Shown piece by piece: positions 48,869-61,414 of a stretch of 64,000 nucleotides of DNA. The position numbers and the translations under genes are program-made. Origin of the DNA: Strongylocentrotus purpuratus (Eukaryota > Echinodermata > Echinoidea > Camarodonta > Strongylocentrotidae); contig NW_022145607.1 of the NCBI RefSeq assembly GCF_000002235.5, positions 1,262,001 to 1,326,000 of the forward strand, given 5' to 3'. The notes under the pieces were generated by a model. That model did no database searches and was not told the origin of the DNA. It saw nothing but the letters and a program-made list of their open reading frames with translations. Each line of letters starts with the position of its first letter. Position 1 is the first letter of the stretch.

Positions 48869-49035
48869 ATTGAGACTCTTGACATCGACTCTGCTGATCT
48901 CGGTGAACGTCCCTTTGCATCACGTGATCTTGCTCAGTTCATATGTAAGATGACTCATCTGAAGACCTGACACTCGACGGTCAGTATCACGATGACTTCT
49001 ACTCAACATCGTCATCGATGGCATCATCTGCAAAG
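48869..49035 (+). pseudogene. LRR exon 12, frameshifted
   Basis: 167 nt. One G is missing in CTGAAGACCTGA (CTGAAGGACCTGA elsewhere), which creates an immediate TGA stop at the second LRR strand. The splice sites are intact and the first LRR is type B. Confidence 0.85.
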
Positions 49036-50326
49036 GTATTGATTTGATTGTATTTTGTTGGACTCTTAACAAATCACTACATGTTTTTGTTATACTGGAG
49101 GTGTACTCTGTACCTTTATAGTCAAACGCAAGTGTAGAATTTTACTCTCCCTATTGGTACACCGTTAAGAGCAGGTACGAAAAGTTGATCGTTTCTGGAA
49201 GTGGATGATAAAAGTAAACTTTCTGTCATAATATAAAAACAGAATGAAAATTATTAGAGTAATAGTGCATAATATACATTTCATATGACAATTCGAAGGG
49301 CTACGGAATTGCTGATGGAGAGACTGCCATTTCAATTGTGAATGCTGATGAGACTAAATATTTAAATTAAAAACCTACAAAAGTGAAAAATCAATCTCTT
49401 CTCCCAGTTTGTATTATTTTTGTCACTCTTTTGAAATTACAAAGTGTTCCATGTTTATTTGTTTTCACACTTTTCTGCTATGTCAAATTAGTTTTTCAAA
49501 GTACTATTTAAATCGAATGTCAGAATAACGTATTGCATAATTATTAAGGATGGCTACTGTATCATGATGTAAAGTGGAATCTGTTTAAGGTAGTTTAATA
49601 ATAGCAATTGTTTATCCAACACAATGTTACTATTAAAACAGGTTAAGACTTGACATCCAGTATGTAGAACGCCCTCCTCCTACACACCCTCACTCATTCC
49701 AATGTGAATATGTATAAGGGTCAGTAAAAATACCGGATCACATGCCCGGTAAAAGAAAATCCCGTCCTGTCTTTATACAATCATGGATCCACCACTTTGT
49801 AGTCAATAACATTATCAGGGTGTTCAGGTTCTTACGGAAGAGAGGACAGGGTTTTCTCAAGAGTAGTGTGATTGGGAACTTGCTCAAAACCGTTCTGCCT
49901 TCTTGTGTTATTCTCTTTTGTTCTGTAAGACTTTAGAGCATGAGCCAAGTCCTTCATTCATATTTACCCGCTTCTCCCTCAGTCAACAGGTCAACATGAT
50001 TTATAAAATATTATATTTTTCTGTATCCGCAATGCCCAGTCCACAGTGAGTCAATCAAAAACCTATTAATTACCTCTGTCATTATCTATCAGTTATGAAT
50101 AAATGCCATTACCTTGGTCTCAAAAGAATCCAGGAACTATTTAAATTAGTCCTAATTTCAGGTGTCAAGACTTGTACACTATCAACAAAATAAATGATAT
50201 TGTGTTAAGAGTTTTTTTATTGTGGCAACGGTATTAATATAACTCAAACATATTGTTGATTGTTGAATACAGTTTTGAATGTTTTGTTATTGGTATTCAT
50301 TCAACATAATGTTGCTATCATAACAG

Positions 50327-50494
50327 ATTGAGACTCTTTACATCTACTCTGCTGATCTCAGTGAACGTCCCTCTGCATCACGTGATCTCGCTCAGTTCAT
50401 ATGTAAGATGACTCATCTGAAGGACCTGACACTCCGCGGTCAGTGTCACGATGACTTCTATTCAACATCGTCATCGATGACATCATCTGCAAAG
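50327..50494 (+). CDS. LRR exon 13
   Basis: Y5, Y7, S12, S16 with D33, T35, R37, C40 and T52. Donor followed by a GATCGTATT intron start. Confidence 0.8.
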
Positions 50495-51795
50495 GTATTG
50501 ATTTGATCGTATTTTGTTGGACTCTTACTAAATCACTACATGTTTTTGTTATACTGGAGGTGTACTCTTTACCTTTATAGTCAAACGTAAGTGTACAATT
50601 TTACTCTCCCTATTGGTACACCGTTAAGAGCAGGTACGAAAAGTTGATCGTTTCTGGAAGTGGATGATAAAAGTAAACTTTCTGTCATAATATAAAAACA
50701 GAATGAAAATTATTAGACTAGTAGTGCATAATATACTTTTCATATGACAATTCGAAGGGCTACGGAATTGCTCATGGAAAGACTGCCATTTCAATTGTGA
50801 ATGCTGATGGGACTAAATATTTCAATTTAAAAACCTACAAATATGAAAAATCGAATCTCTTTGTCCCAGTTTGTATTATTTTTGTCACTCTTTTGAAATT
50901 GCAAAGTGTTCCATGTTTATTTGTTTTCACACTTTTCTGCTATGTCAAATTAGTTTTTCAAAGTAATATTTAAATCGAATGTCAGAATAACGTATTGCAT
51001 AATTATTAAGGATGGCTACTGTATCATGATGTAAAGTGGAATCTGTTTAAGGTAGTTTAATGTTAGCAATTGTTTATTGTTTATCCAAGACAATGTTACT
51101 ATTAAAACAGGTTAAGACTTGACATCCAGTATGTAGATTGCCTCCCTCCTACACACCCTCACTCATTCCAATGTGAATATGTATAAGGGTTAGTAAAAAT
51201 ACCGGATCACATGCCCGGGAAAAGAAAATCCCGTCCTGTCTTTATACAATCATGGATCCACCACTTTGTAGTCAATAACATTTTAAGGGTGTTCAGGTTC
51301 TCTACGGAAGAGAGGACAGGGTTTTCTCAAGAGTAGTGTGATTGGGGACTGGCTCAAGACCGTTCTGCCTTCTTGTGTTATTATCTTTTGTTCTGTAAGA
51401 CTTTAGAGCATGAGCCAAGTCCTTCATTCATATTTACCCGCTTCTCCCTCAGTCAACAGGTCAACATGATTTATAAAATATTGTACTTTTCTGTATCCGC
51501 AATGCCCAGTCCACAGTGAGTCAATCAAAAACCTATTAATTACCTCTGTCATTATCTATCAGTTATGAATAAATGCCATTACCTTGGTCTCAAAAGAATC
51601 CAGGAACTATTTAAATTAGTACTAATTTCAGGTGTCAAGACTTGTACACTATCAACAAAATAAATGATATTGTGTTAAGAGTTTTTTATTGTGGCAACGG
51701 TATTAATATAACTCAAACATATTGTTGATTGTTGAATACAGTTTTGAATGTTTTGTTATTGGTATTCATTCAACATAATGTTGCTATCATAACAG

Positions 51796-51963
51796 ATTGA
51801 GACTCTTGACATCGACTCTGCTGATCTTGGTGAACGTCCCTTTGCATCACGTGATCTCGCTCAGTTCATCTGTAAGATGACTCATCTGAAGGACCTGACA
51901 CTCCACGGTCAGTATCACGATGACTTCTACTCAACATCGTCATCGATGGCATCATCTGCAAAG
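51796..51963 (+). CDS. LRR exon 14
   Basis: D5, D7, G12, F16 with D33, T35, H37, Y40. H37 is unique among the tandem exons apart from exon 4. Confidence 0.8.
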
Positions 51964-53258
51964 GTATTGATTTGATTGTATTTTGTTGGACTCTTAACAA
52001 ATCACTACATGTTTTTGTTATACTGGAGGTGTACTCTGTACCTTTATAGTCAAACGCAAGTGTAGAATTTTACTCTCCCTATTGGTACACCGTTAAGAGC
52101 AGGTACGAAAAGTTGATCGTTTCGTGAAGTGGATGATAAAAGTAAACTTTCTGTCATAATATAAAAACAGAATGAAAATTATTAGAGTAATAGTGCATAA
52201 TATACATTTGATATGACAATTCGAAGGGCTACGGAATTGCTCATGGAAAGACTGCCATTTCAATTGTGAATGCTGATGGGACTAAATATTTCAATTTAAA
52301 AACCTACAAATATGAAAAATCGAATCTCTTTGTCCCAGTTTGTATTATTTTTGTCACTCTTTTGAAATTGCAAAGTGTTCCATGTTTATTTGTTTTCACA
52401 CTTTTCTGCTATGTCAAATTAGTTTTTCAAAGTACTATTTAAATCGAATGTCAGAATAACGTATTGCATAATTATTAAGGATGGCTACTGTATCATGATG
52501 TAAAGTGGAATCTGTTTAAGGTAGTTTAATGTTAGCAATTGTTTATCCAACACAATGTTACTATTAAAACAGGTTAAGACTTGACATCCAGTATGTAGAT
52601 TGCCTCCCTCCTACACACCCTCACTCATTCCAATGTGAATATGTATAAGGGTCAGTAAAAATACCGGATCACATGCCCGGTAAAAGAAAATCCCGTCCTG
52701 TCTTTATACAATCATGGATCCACCACTTTGTAGTCAATAACATTATCAGGGTGTTCAGGTTCTCTACGGAAGAGAGGACAGGGTTTTCTCAAGAGTAGTG
52801 TGATTGGGAACTTGCTCAAGACCGTTCTGCCTTCTTGTGTTATTCTCTTTTGTTCTGTAAGACTTTAGAGCATGAGCCAAGTCCTTCATTCATATTTACC
52901 CGCTTCTCCCTCAGTCAACAGGTCAACATGATTTATAAAATATTATATTTTTCTGTATCCGCAATGCCCAGTCCACAGTGAGTCAATCAAAAACCTATTA
53001 ATTACCTCTGTCATTATCTATCAGTTATGAATAAATGCCATTACCTTGGTCTCAAAAGAATCCAGGAACTATTTAAATTAGTCCTAATTTCAGGTGTCAA
53101 GACTTGTACACTATCAACAAAATAAATGATATTGTGTTAAGAGTTTTTTTATTGTGGCAACGGTATTAATATAACTCAAACATATTGTTGATTGTTGAAT
53201 ACAGTTTTGAATGTTTTGTTATTGGTATTCATTCAACATAATGTTGCTATCATAACAG

Positions 53259-53426
53259 ATTGAGACTCTTTACATCTACTCTGCTGATCTCAGTGAACGT
53301 CCCTCTGCATCACGTGATCTCGCTCAGTTCATCTGTAAGATGACTCATCTGAAGGACCTGACACTCCGCGGTCAGTGTCACGATGACTTCTATTCAACAT
53401 CGTCATCGATGGCATCATCTGCAAAG
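53259..53426 (+). CDS. LRR exon 15
   Basis: Y5, Y7, S12, S16 with D33, T35, R37, C40 and A52. Confidence 0.8.
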
Positions 53427-54720
53427 GTATTGATTTGATCGTATTTTGTTGGACTCTTACTAAATCACTACATGTTTTTGTTATACTGGAGGTGTACTCT
53501 TTACCTTTATAGTCAAACGTAAGTGTACAATTTTACTCTCCCTATTGGTACACCGTTAAGAGCAGGTACGAAAAGTTGATCGTTTCTGGAAGTGGATGAT
53601 AAAAGTAAACTTTCTGTCATAATATAAAAACAGAAAGAAAATTATTAGACTAGTAGTGCATAATATACTTTTCATATGACAATTCGAAGGGCTACGGAAT
53701 TGCTAATGGAGAGACAGCTTTTTCAATTGTGAGTACTGATGAAACTAAATATTTAAATTAAAAAACCTACAAAAATGAAAAATTGAATCTCTTTGTCCCA
53801 GTTTTTATTATTTTTGTCACTCTTTTGAAATTACAAAGTGTTCCATGTTTATTTGTTTTCACACTTTTGTGCTATGTCAAATTAGTTTTTCAAAGTACTA
53901 TTTAAATCGAATGTCAGAATAACGTATTGCAAAATTATTAAGGATGGCTACTGTATCATGATGTAAAGTGGAATTTGTTTAAGGTAGTTTAATGTTAGCA
54001 ATTGTTTATCCAACACAATGATACTATTAAAACAGGTTAAGACTTGACATCCAGTATGTAGATTGCCTCCCTCCTACACACCCTCACTCATTCCAATGTG
54101 AATATGTATAAGGGTCAGTAAAAATACCGGATCACATGCCCGGAAAAGAAAATCCCGTCCTGTCTTTATACAATCATGGATCCACCACTTTGTAGTCAAT
54201 AACATTATAAGGGTGTTCAGGTTCTCTACGGAAGAGAGGACAGGGTTTTCTCAAGAGTAGTGTGATTGGGGACTGGCTCAAGACCGTTCTGCCTTCTTGT
54301 GTTATTATCTTTTGTTTTGTAAGACTTTAGAGCATGAGCCAAGTCCTTCATTCATATTTACCCGCTTCTCCCTCAGTCAACAGGTCAACATGATTTATAA
54401 AATATTATATTTTTCTGTATCCGCAATGCCCAGTCCACAGTGAGTCAATCAAAAACCTATTAATTACCTCTGTCATTATCTATCAGTTATGAATAAATGC
54501 CATTACCTTGGTCTCAAAAGAATCCAGGAACTATTTAAATTAGTCCTAATTTCAGGTGTCAAGACTTGTACACTATCAACAAAATAAATGATATTGTGTT
54601 AAGAGTTTTTTTATTGTGGCAACAGTATTAATATAACTCAAACATATTGTTGATTGTTGAATACAGTTTTGAATGTTTTGTTATTGGTATTCATTCAACA
54701 TAATGTTGCTATCATAACAG

Positions 54721-54888
54721 ATTGAGACTCTTTACATCTACTCTGCTGATCTCAGTGAACGTCCCTCTGCATCACGTGATCTCGCTCAGTTCATCTGTAA
54801 GATGACTCATCTGAAGGACCTGACACTCCGCGGTCAGTGTCACGATGACTTCTATTCAACATCGTCATCGATGGCATCATCTGCAAAG
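54721..54888 (+). CDS. LRR exon 16
   Basis: Identical protein to exon 15. The flanking introns are also nearly identical, so this unit is a recent duplicate. Confidence 0.8.
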
Positions 54889-56182
54889 GTATTGATTTGA
54901 TCGTATTTTGTTGGACTCTTACTAAATCACTACATGTTTTTGTTATACTGGAGGTGTACTCTTTACCTTTATAGTCAAACGTAAGTGTACAATTTTACTC
55001 TCCCTATTGGTACACCGTTAAGAGCAGGTACGAAAAGTTGATCGTTTCTGGAAGTGGATGATAAAAGTAAACTTTCTGTCATAATATAAAAACAGAAAGA
55101 AAATTATTAGACTAGTAGTGCATAATATACTTTTCATATGACAATTCGAAGGGCTACGGAATTGCTAATGGAGAGACAGCTTTTTCAATTGTGAGTACTG
55201 ATGAAACTAAATATTTAAATTAAAAAACCTACAAAAATGAAAAATTGAATCTCTTTGTCCCAGTTTTTATTATTTTTGTCACTCTTTTGAAATTACAAAG
55301 TGTTCCATGTTTATTTGTTTTCACACTTTTGTGCTATGTCAAATTAGTTTTTCAAAGTACTATTTAAATCGAATGTCAGAATAACGTATTGCAAAATTAT
55401 TAAGGATGGCTACTGTATCATGATGTAAAGTGGAATTTGTTTAAGGTAGTTTAATGTTAGCAATTGTTTATCCAACACAATGATACTATTAAAACAGGTT
55501 AAGACTTGACATCCAGTATGTAGATTGCCTCCCTCCTACACACCCTCACTCATTCCAATGTGAATATGTATAAGGGTCAGTAAAAATACCGGATCACATG
55601 CCCGGGAAAAGAAAATCCCGTCCTGTCTTTATACAATCATGGATCCACCACTTTGTAGTCAATAACATTATAAGGGTGTTCAGGTTCTCTACGGAAGAGA
55701 GGACAGGGTTTTCTCAAGAGTAGTGTGATTGGGGACTGGCTCAAGACCGTTCTGCCTTCTTGTGTTATTATCTTTTGTTTTGTAAGACTTTAGAGCATGA
55801 GCCAAGTCCTTCATTCATATTTACCCGCTTCTCCCTCAGTCAACAGGTCAACATGATTTATAAAATATTATATTTTTCTGTATCCGCAATGCCCAGTCCA
55901 CAGTGAGTCAATCAAAAACCTATTAATAACCTCTGTCATTATCTATCAGTTATGAATAAATGCCATTACCTTGGTCTCAAAAGAATCCAGGAACTATTTA
56001 AATTAGTACTAATTTCAGGTATCAAGACTTGTACACTATCAACAAAATAAATGATATTGTGTTAAGAGTTTTTTATTGTGGCAACGGTATTAATATAACT
56101 CAAACATATTGTTGATTGTTGAATACAGTTTTGAATGTTTTGTTATTGGTATTCATTCAACATAATGTTGCTATCATAACAG

Positions 56183-56350
56183 ATTGAGACTCTTGACATC
56201 GACTCTGCTGATCTTGGTGAACGTCCCTTTGCATCACGTGATCTCGCTCAGTTCATCTGTAAGATGACTCATCTGAAGGACCTGACACTCGACGGTCAGT
56301 ATCACGATGACTTCTATTCAACATCGTCATCGATGGCATCATCTGCAAAG
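56183..56350 (+). CDS. LRR exon 17
   Basis: D5, D7, G12, F16 with D33, T35, D37, Y40. Confidence 0.8.
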
Positions 56351-57648
56351 GTATTGATTTGATTGTATTTTGTTGGACTCTTAACAAATCACTACATGTT
56401 TTTGTTATACTGGAGGTGTACTCAGTACCTTTATAGTCAAACGCAAGTGTAGAATTTTACTCTCCCTATTGGTACACCGTTAAGAGCAGGTACGAAAAGT
56501 TGATCGTTTCTGGAAGTGGATGATAAAAGTAAACTTTCTGTCATAATATAAAAACAGAATGAAAATTATTAGAGTAATAGTGCATAATATACATTTCATA
56601 TGACAATTCGAAGGGCTACGGAATTGCTCATGGAAAGACTGCCATTTTAATTGTGAATGCTGATGGGACTAAATATTTAAATTAAAAAACCTACAAAAAT
56701 GAAAAATCGAATCTCTTTGTCCCAGTTTTATATTATTTTTGTCACTCTTTTGAAATTGCAAAGTGTTCCATGTTTATTTGTTTTCACACTTTTGTGCTAT
56801 GTCAAATTAGTTTTTCAAAGTACTATTTAAATCGAATGTCAGAATAACGTATTGCATAATTATTAAGGATGGCTACTGTATCATGATGTAAAGTGGAATC
56901 TGTTTAAGGTAGTTTAATGTTAGCAATTGTTTATCCAACACAATGTTACTATTAAAACAGGTTAAGACTTGACAGCCGGTATGTAGAACGCCCCCCTCCT
57001 ACACACCCTCACTCATTCCAATGTGAATATGTATAAGGGTCAGTAAAAATACCGGATCACATGCCCGGTAAAAGAAAATCCCGTCCTGTCTTTATACAAT
57101 CATGGATCCACCACTTTGTAGTCAATAACATTATAAGGGTGTTCAGGTTCTCTACGGAAGAGAGGACAGGGTTTTCTCAAGAGTAGTGTGATTGGGGACT
57201 GGCTCAAGACCGTTCTGCCTTCTTGTGTTATTATCTTTTGTTCTGTAAGACTTTAGAGCATGAGCCAAGTCCTTCATTCATATTTACCCGCTTCTCCCTC
57301 AGTCAACAGGTCAACATGATTTATAAAATATTGTATTTTTCTGTATCCGCAATGCCCAGTCCACAGTGAGTCAATAAAAAAACCTATTAATTACCTCTGT
57401 CCTTATCTATCAGTTATGAATAAACGCCATTACCTTGGTCTCAAAAAAATCGAGGAACTATTTAAATTAGTACTTTTATTTCAGGTGTCAAGACTTGTAC
57501 ACTATCAACAAAATAAATGATATTGTCTTAAGAGTTTTTTATTGTGGCAACGGTATTAATATAACTCAAACATATTGTTGATTGTTGAATTCAGTTTGGA
57601 ATGTTTTGTTATTGGTATTCATTCAACATTATGTTGCTATCATAACAG

Positions 57649-57816
57649 AGGGAGACTCTTGACATCGACTCTGCTGATCTCGGTGAACGTCCCTTTGCAT
57701 CACGTGATCTCGCTCAGTTCATCTGTAAGATGACCCATCTGAAGAAGCTGACACTCGACGGTCAGTATCACGATGACTTCTACTCAACATCATCATCGAT
57801 GGCATCATCTGCAAAG
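57649..57816 (+). CDS. LRR exon 18 with altered first codon
   Basis: After CATAACAG the exon starts AGGGAG rather than ATTGAG, so residue 1 is R in place of the conserved hydrophobic I. The length stays 168 nt. An alternative acceptor two bases on (CAGAG) would break the phase. The rest is type B with F44. Confidence 0.75.
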
Positions 57817-58915
57817 GTATTGATTTGATCATGTTTTTCGGACTCTTAGCAAATCACTACATGTTTTTGTTATACGGACGGTGTACTCTTTCCTTTATAG
57901 TTAAACGCAAGTTTAATTGTGAATGCTGATGGGACTAAATATTTCAATTTAAAAACCTACAAAAATGAAAAATCGAATCTCTTTGTCCCAGTTTTTATTA
58001 TTTTTGTCACTCTTTTGAAATTGCAAAGTGTTCCATGTTTATTTGTTTTCACACTTTTGTGCTATGTCAAATTAGTTTTTCAAAGTACTATTTAAATCGA
58101 ATGTCAGAATAACGTATTGCATAATTATTAAGGATGGCTACTGTATCATGATGTAAAGTGGAATCTGTTTAAGGTAGTTTAATGTTAGCAATTGTTTATC
58201 GAACACAATGTTACTATTAAAACAGGTTAAGACTTGACATCCAGTATGTAGAACGCCCCCCTCCTACACACCCTCACTCATTCCAATGTGAATATGTATA
58301 AGGGTCAGTAAAAATACCGGATCACATGCCCGGGAAAAGAAAATCCCGTCCTGTCTTTATACAATCATGGATCCACCACTTTGTAGTCAATAACATTATA
58401 AGGGTGTTCAGGTTCTCTACGGAAGAGAGGACAGGGTTTTCTCAAGAGTAGTGTGATTGGGGACTGGCTCAAGACCGTTCTGCCTTCTTGTGTTATTCTC
58501 TTTTGTTCTGTAAGACTTAAGATCGTGAGCCAAGTCCTTCATTCATAATTATTTACCCGCTTCTCCCTCAGTCAACAGGTCAACATGATTTATAAACTAT
58601 TGTACTTTTCTTTATCCGCAATGCCCAGTCCACAGTGAGTCAATAAAAAAACCTATTAATTACCTCTGTCCTTATCTATCAGTTATGAATAAACGCCATT
58701 ACCTTGGTCTCAAAAAAATCGAGGAACTATTTAAATTAGTACTAATTTCAGGTGTCAAGTCTTGTACACTATCAACAAAATAAATGATATTGTGTTAAGA
58801 GTTTTTTATTGTCGCAACGGTATTAATATAACTCAAACATATTGTTGATTGTTGAATACAGTTTTGAATGTTTTGTTATTGGTATTCATTCAACATAATG
58901 TTGCTATCATAACAG

Positions 58916-59083
58916 ATTGGGACTCTTTACATCGACTCTGATGATCTCGGTGAACGTCCCTCTGCATCACGTGATCTCGCTCAGTTCATCTGTAAGATGA
59001 CTCATCTGAAGGACCTGAGACTCCGCGGTCAGTATCACGATGACTTCTACTCAACATCGTCATCGATGGCATCATCTGCAAAG
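58916..59083 (+). CDS. LRR exon 19
   Basis: G2, Y5, D7, D9, G12, S16, then D33, R35, R37, Y40: a mosaic. It is preceded by a unit shortened by about 195 bp. Confidence 0.8.
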
Positions 59084-60067
59084 GTATTGATTTGATCGTA
59101 TTTTGTTGGACTCTTACCAAATCACTACATGTTTTTGTTATACTGGAGGTGTACTCTTTACCTTTATAGTCAAACGTAAGTGTACAATTTTACTCTCCCT
59201 ATTGGTACACCGTTAAGAGCAGGTACGAAAAGTTGTTCGTTTCTGGAAGTGGATGATAAAAGTAAACTTTCTGTCATAATATAAAACAGAATGAAAATTA
59301 TTAGACTGATAGTATAAAATATAAATTTCATATGACAATTCAAAGTGCTATGGAATTGCTAATGGAGAGACAGCTTTTTTAATTGTGAGTACTGATGAGA
59401 CTAAATATTTAAATTGATAAACCTGCAAATATGTAAAATCGAATTTATTTGTCCCAGCTTGTATTATTTCTCAAACCCTTTGAAAATTGCAAAGTGTTCC
59501 ATGTATATTTATTTTCACACTTTTCTGCTATGTAAAATTAGTTTTTCAAAGTACTATTTAAATCAAATGTCAAAATAATGTATTGCTTATGTGAACTAAT
59601 TAGGATAGCTATGTATCATGATGTAAAGTGTAAAAATATTTTTAAGTAGTGTAATGTCAGCAATTGTTTATCTAACACAATGTTACTATTATAACAGATT
59701 AATACTTGGCATGCAGTATATGGATCATCCCCCTTCCCTTTCACCAGCCCTAACTCATTCCAACGTTAAAATGTAGTAGGATCAGTAAAATTATTAATCA
59801 TTAATCACCTCTGTCATTATCTATCAGTTATGAATAAACACGAATAAACACCATTACCTCTGTCTCAAAAGAATCCAGGAACTATTGAAATTAGTACTAA
59901 TTTCAGGTGTCAATTAGGCTATAGTTCCTCATTACAAAATAAATGTATTGTGTTTATATATTTTCATTGAGGCGACGACATTGATATAATTGTAAACGTT
60001 TCGCTGAATTTTGAATACAGTTATAATTGGATGTTGATAATTCAACAAAATGTTACTATCATAACAG

Positions 60068-60123
60068 ATTGAGACTCTTTACATAAAGTGTTTCCGTCTA
60101 AGTGAACCTCCCTCTGCATCATT
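60068..60123 (+). pseudogene. LRR exon 20, truncated remnant
   Basis: The acceptor and ATTGAGACTCTTTACAT are present, then a diverged stretch to CCCTCTGCATC. It then fuses to the intron block 'TGTCATTATCTATTAG' by a deletion. No donor and no second LRR. Confidence 0.85.
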
Positions 60124-60371
60124 ATGTCATTATCTATTAGTTATGAATAACGCCATTACCTCGGTCTCAAAAGAATCCAGGAACTGCTGAAATTAGTACT
60201 AATTTCAGGTGTCAAGATTTGTATATCATTCACAAAATAAATGTTATTGTGTTAAGAGTTTTCGCTACGGCAACGATATTAATATAATTTTTAATGAATT
60301 GTTGATTCTCGAATATAGTTTTATTTGGTTGTTATTCGTATTCATTCAACATAATGTTGCTTTCATAACAG

Positions 60372-60536
60372 ATTGAGACTCTTGACATCTACTCTGATCT
60401 CAGTGAACGTCCCTCTGCATCACGTGATCTCGCTCAGTTCATCTTTAAGATATCTCATCTGAAGGGCCTGACACTCCGCGGTCAGTATCACGATGACTTC
60501 TACTCAACATCGTCATCGATTGCATCATCCGCGAAG
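60372..60536 (+). CDS. LRR exon 21 (55 codons)
   Basis: 165 nt. One codon is missing between S8 and D10. F26 replaces Cys, and I28, G33, R37 and I51 are further changes. Donor AAG|GTATTG. It is open and in phase, and is the last exon seen before the retroelement insertion. Confidence 0.75.
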
Positions 60537-61007
60537 GTATTGATGTGATCGTATATTTCAGGGCTCTCAACAAATCACTACATGTTTTGGGTATACTAGA
60601 GGTGTACTCTTTCCTATATATTCAAACGCAAGTGTAGAATTTTACTCTCCCTATTGGTACACCGTTAAGAGCAGGTACGAAAAGTTGATCGTTTCTGGAA
60701 GTGGATGATAAAAGTAAACTTTCTGTCATAATATAAAAACAGAATGAAAATTATTAGACTAATAGTATAAAAAATAAATTTCATATGACAATTCGAAGTG
60801 CTACGGAATTGCTAATGGAGAGACAGCTTTTTCAATTGTGAGTACTGATGAGACTAAATATTTAAATTTATAAACCTGCAAATATGTAAAATCGAATTCA
60901 TTTGTCCCCGTTTGTATTATTTATCAAACCCTTTGGAAATTGCAAAGTGTCCCATGTATATTTATTTTCACACTTTTCTGCTATGTAAAATTAGTTTTTT
61001 AAAGTAC
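60537..61007. other. Array intron up to the retroelement insertion
   Basis: Standard array intron, diverged, ending in TTTAAAGTAC. The same sequence continues at 63987 (GTACTATTTAAATC). Confidence 0.8.
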
Positions 61008-61414
61008 TGTGGTTTAACTGGGCTCTGCCGGGGTAGCGTTCTGCCTTGCAGTCTCTCAAAACCCGGTTCACGCTCTCGACAATCATTCATCAACTATATC
61101 TCTCAGTGGGCTCTCACAAAAGTATATCGTGTAAGAATAAACGTGGACTAGCTCTCAATCTCATTTACTTACTCCCGCAATCACTGAATGTCTGGCAGTA
61201 ACTCAAGAAACAACACTTGCACAGTATCTGCAGTTCAAGTAACTTTACTCGTTTCTAGTAACGGACCTGTCGCAACGACAGCCCGATGCTGACCGACTGA
61301 CACGACAGCTCCACGCCGACTCACTGACATCTCACGATGTACACATATATATTTCACAATTAACTATATAACGCCCTCTACGTCTTACTAAATTACTGGG
61401 CTAGTTATGCTACA
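61008..61414 (-). repeat. 3' terminal repeat (407 bp, longer copy)
   Basis: The inner 200 bp (61215-61414) match the 5' repeat closely. The outer 207 bp (61008-61214) have no counterpart at the other end. They hold a perfect A box TGGTTTAACTGG (61010-61021, + strand) and a weak B box GGTTCACGCTC (61065-61075), so they might be a separate tRNA-like insertion rather than LTR. Confidence 0.7.

Larger units (their letters stand above)
36402..60371 (+). repeat. Tandem array of exon-intron units (1.46 and 1.65 kb)
   Basis: Exon-to-exon distances are 1463, 1651, 1651, 1654, 1645, 1647, 1460, 1464, 1458, 1469, 1463, 1462, 1462, 1466, 1267 and 1456 bp. The five long units carry an extra ~190-bp direct duplication of 'TTTTGTCACTCTTCTGAAAT ...' in the intron. 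The 1267-bp unit has a deletion near 57920. Recurrent open frames of 60-98 codons within the introns follow the repeat and overlap no splice structure, so I do not count them as genes. Confidence 0.95.
31257..60536 (+). other. Partial LRR gene locus, probably NLR-type receptor
   Basis: Twenty complete exons and one remnant lie on the + strand, all with a 3' splice site ending in TAG or CAG and a GT donor. Intact exons are multiples of 3 (165-207 nt, mostly 168) and join K|I in phase 0. Each typical exon encodes two LRRs of about 28 residues, with pattern IETLxIxS...DL and HLKxLxLxG, separated by the helical SRDLAQFICKM and FYST..SMASSAK segments. The pairing of LRRs per exon is like the ribonuclease-inhibitor-type LRRs of NLR proteins; this is family knowledge, not proof. 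No NACHT, death, TIR or membrane segment is visible, and neither gene end is in the window. Confidence 0.6.

Noticed and set aside
31257..60536. Tandem single-exon genes rather than one gene
   Set aside because: Each exon lacks start and stop, has both splice sites, and keeps phase 0, so one multi-exon gene is simpler.
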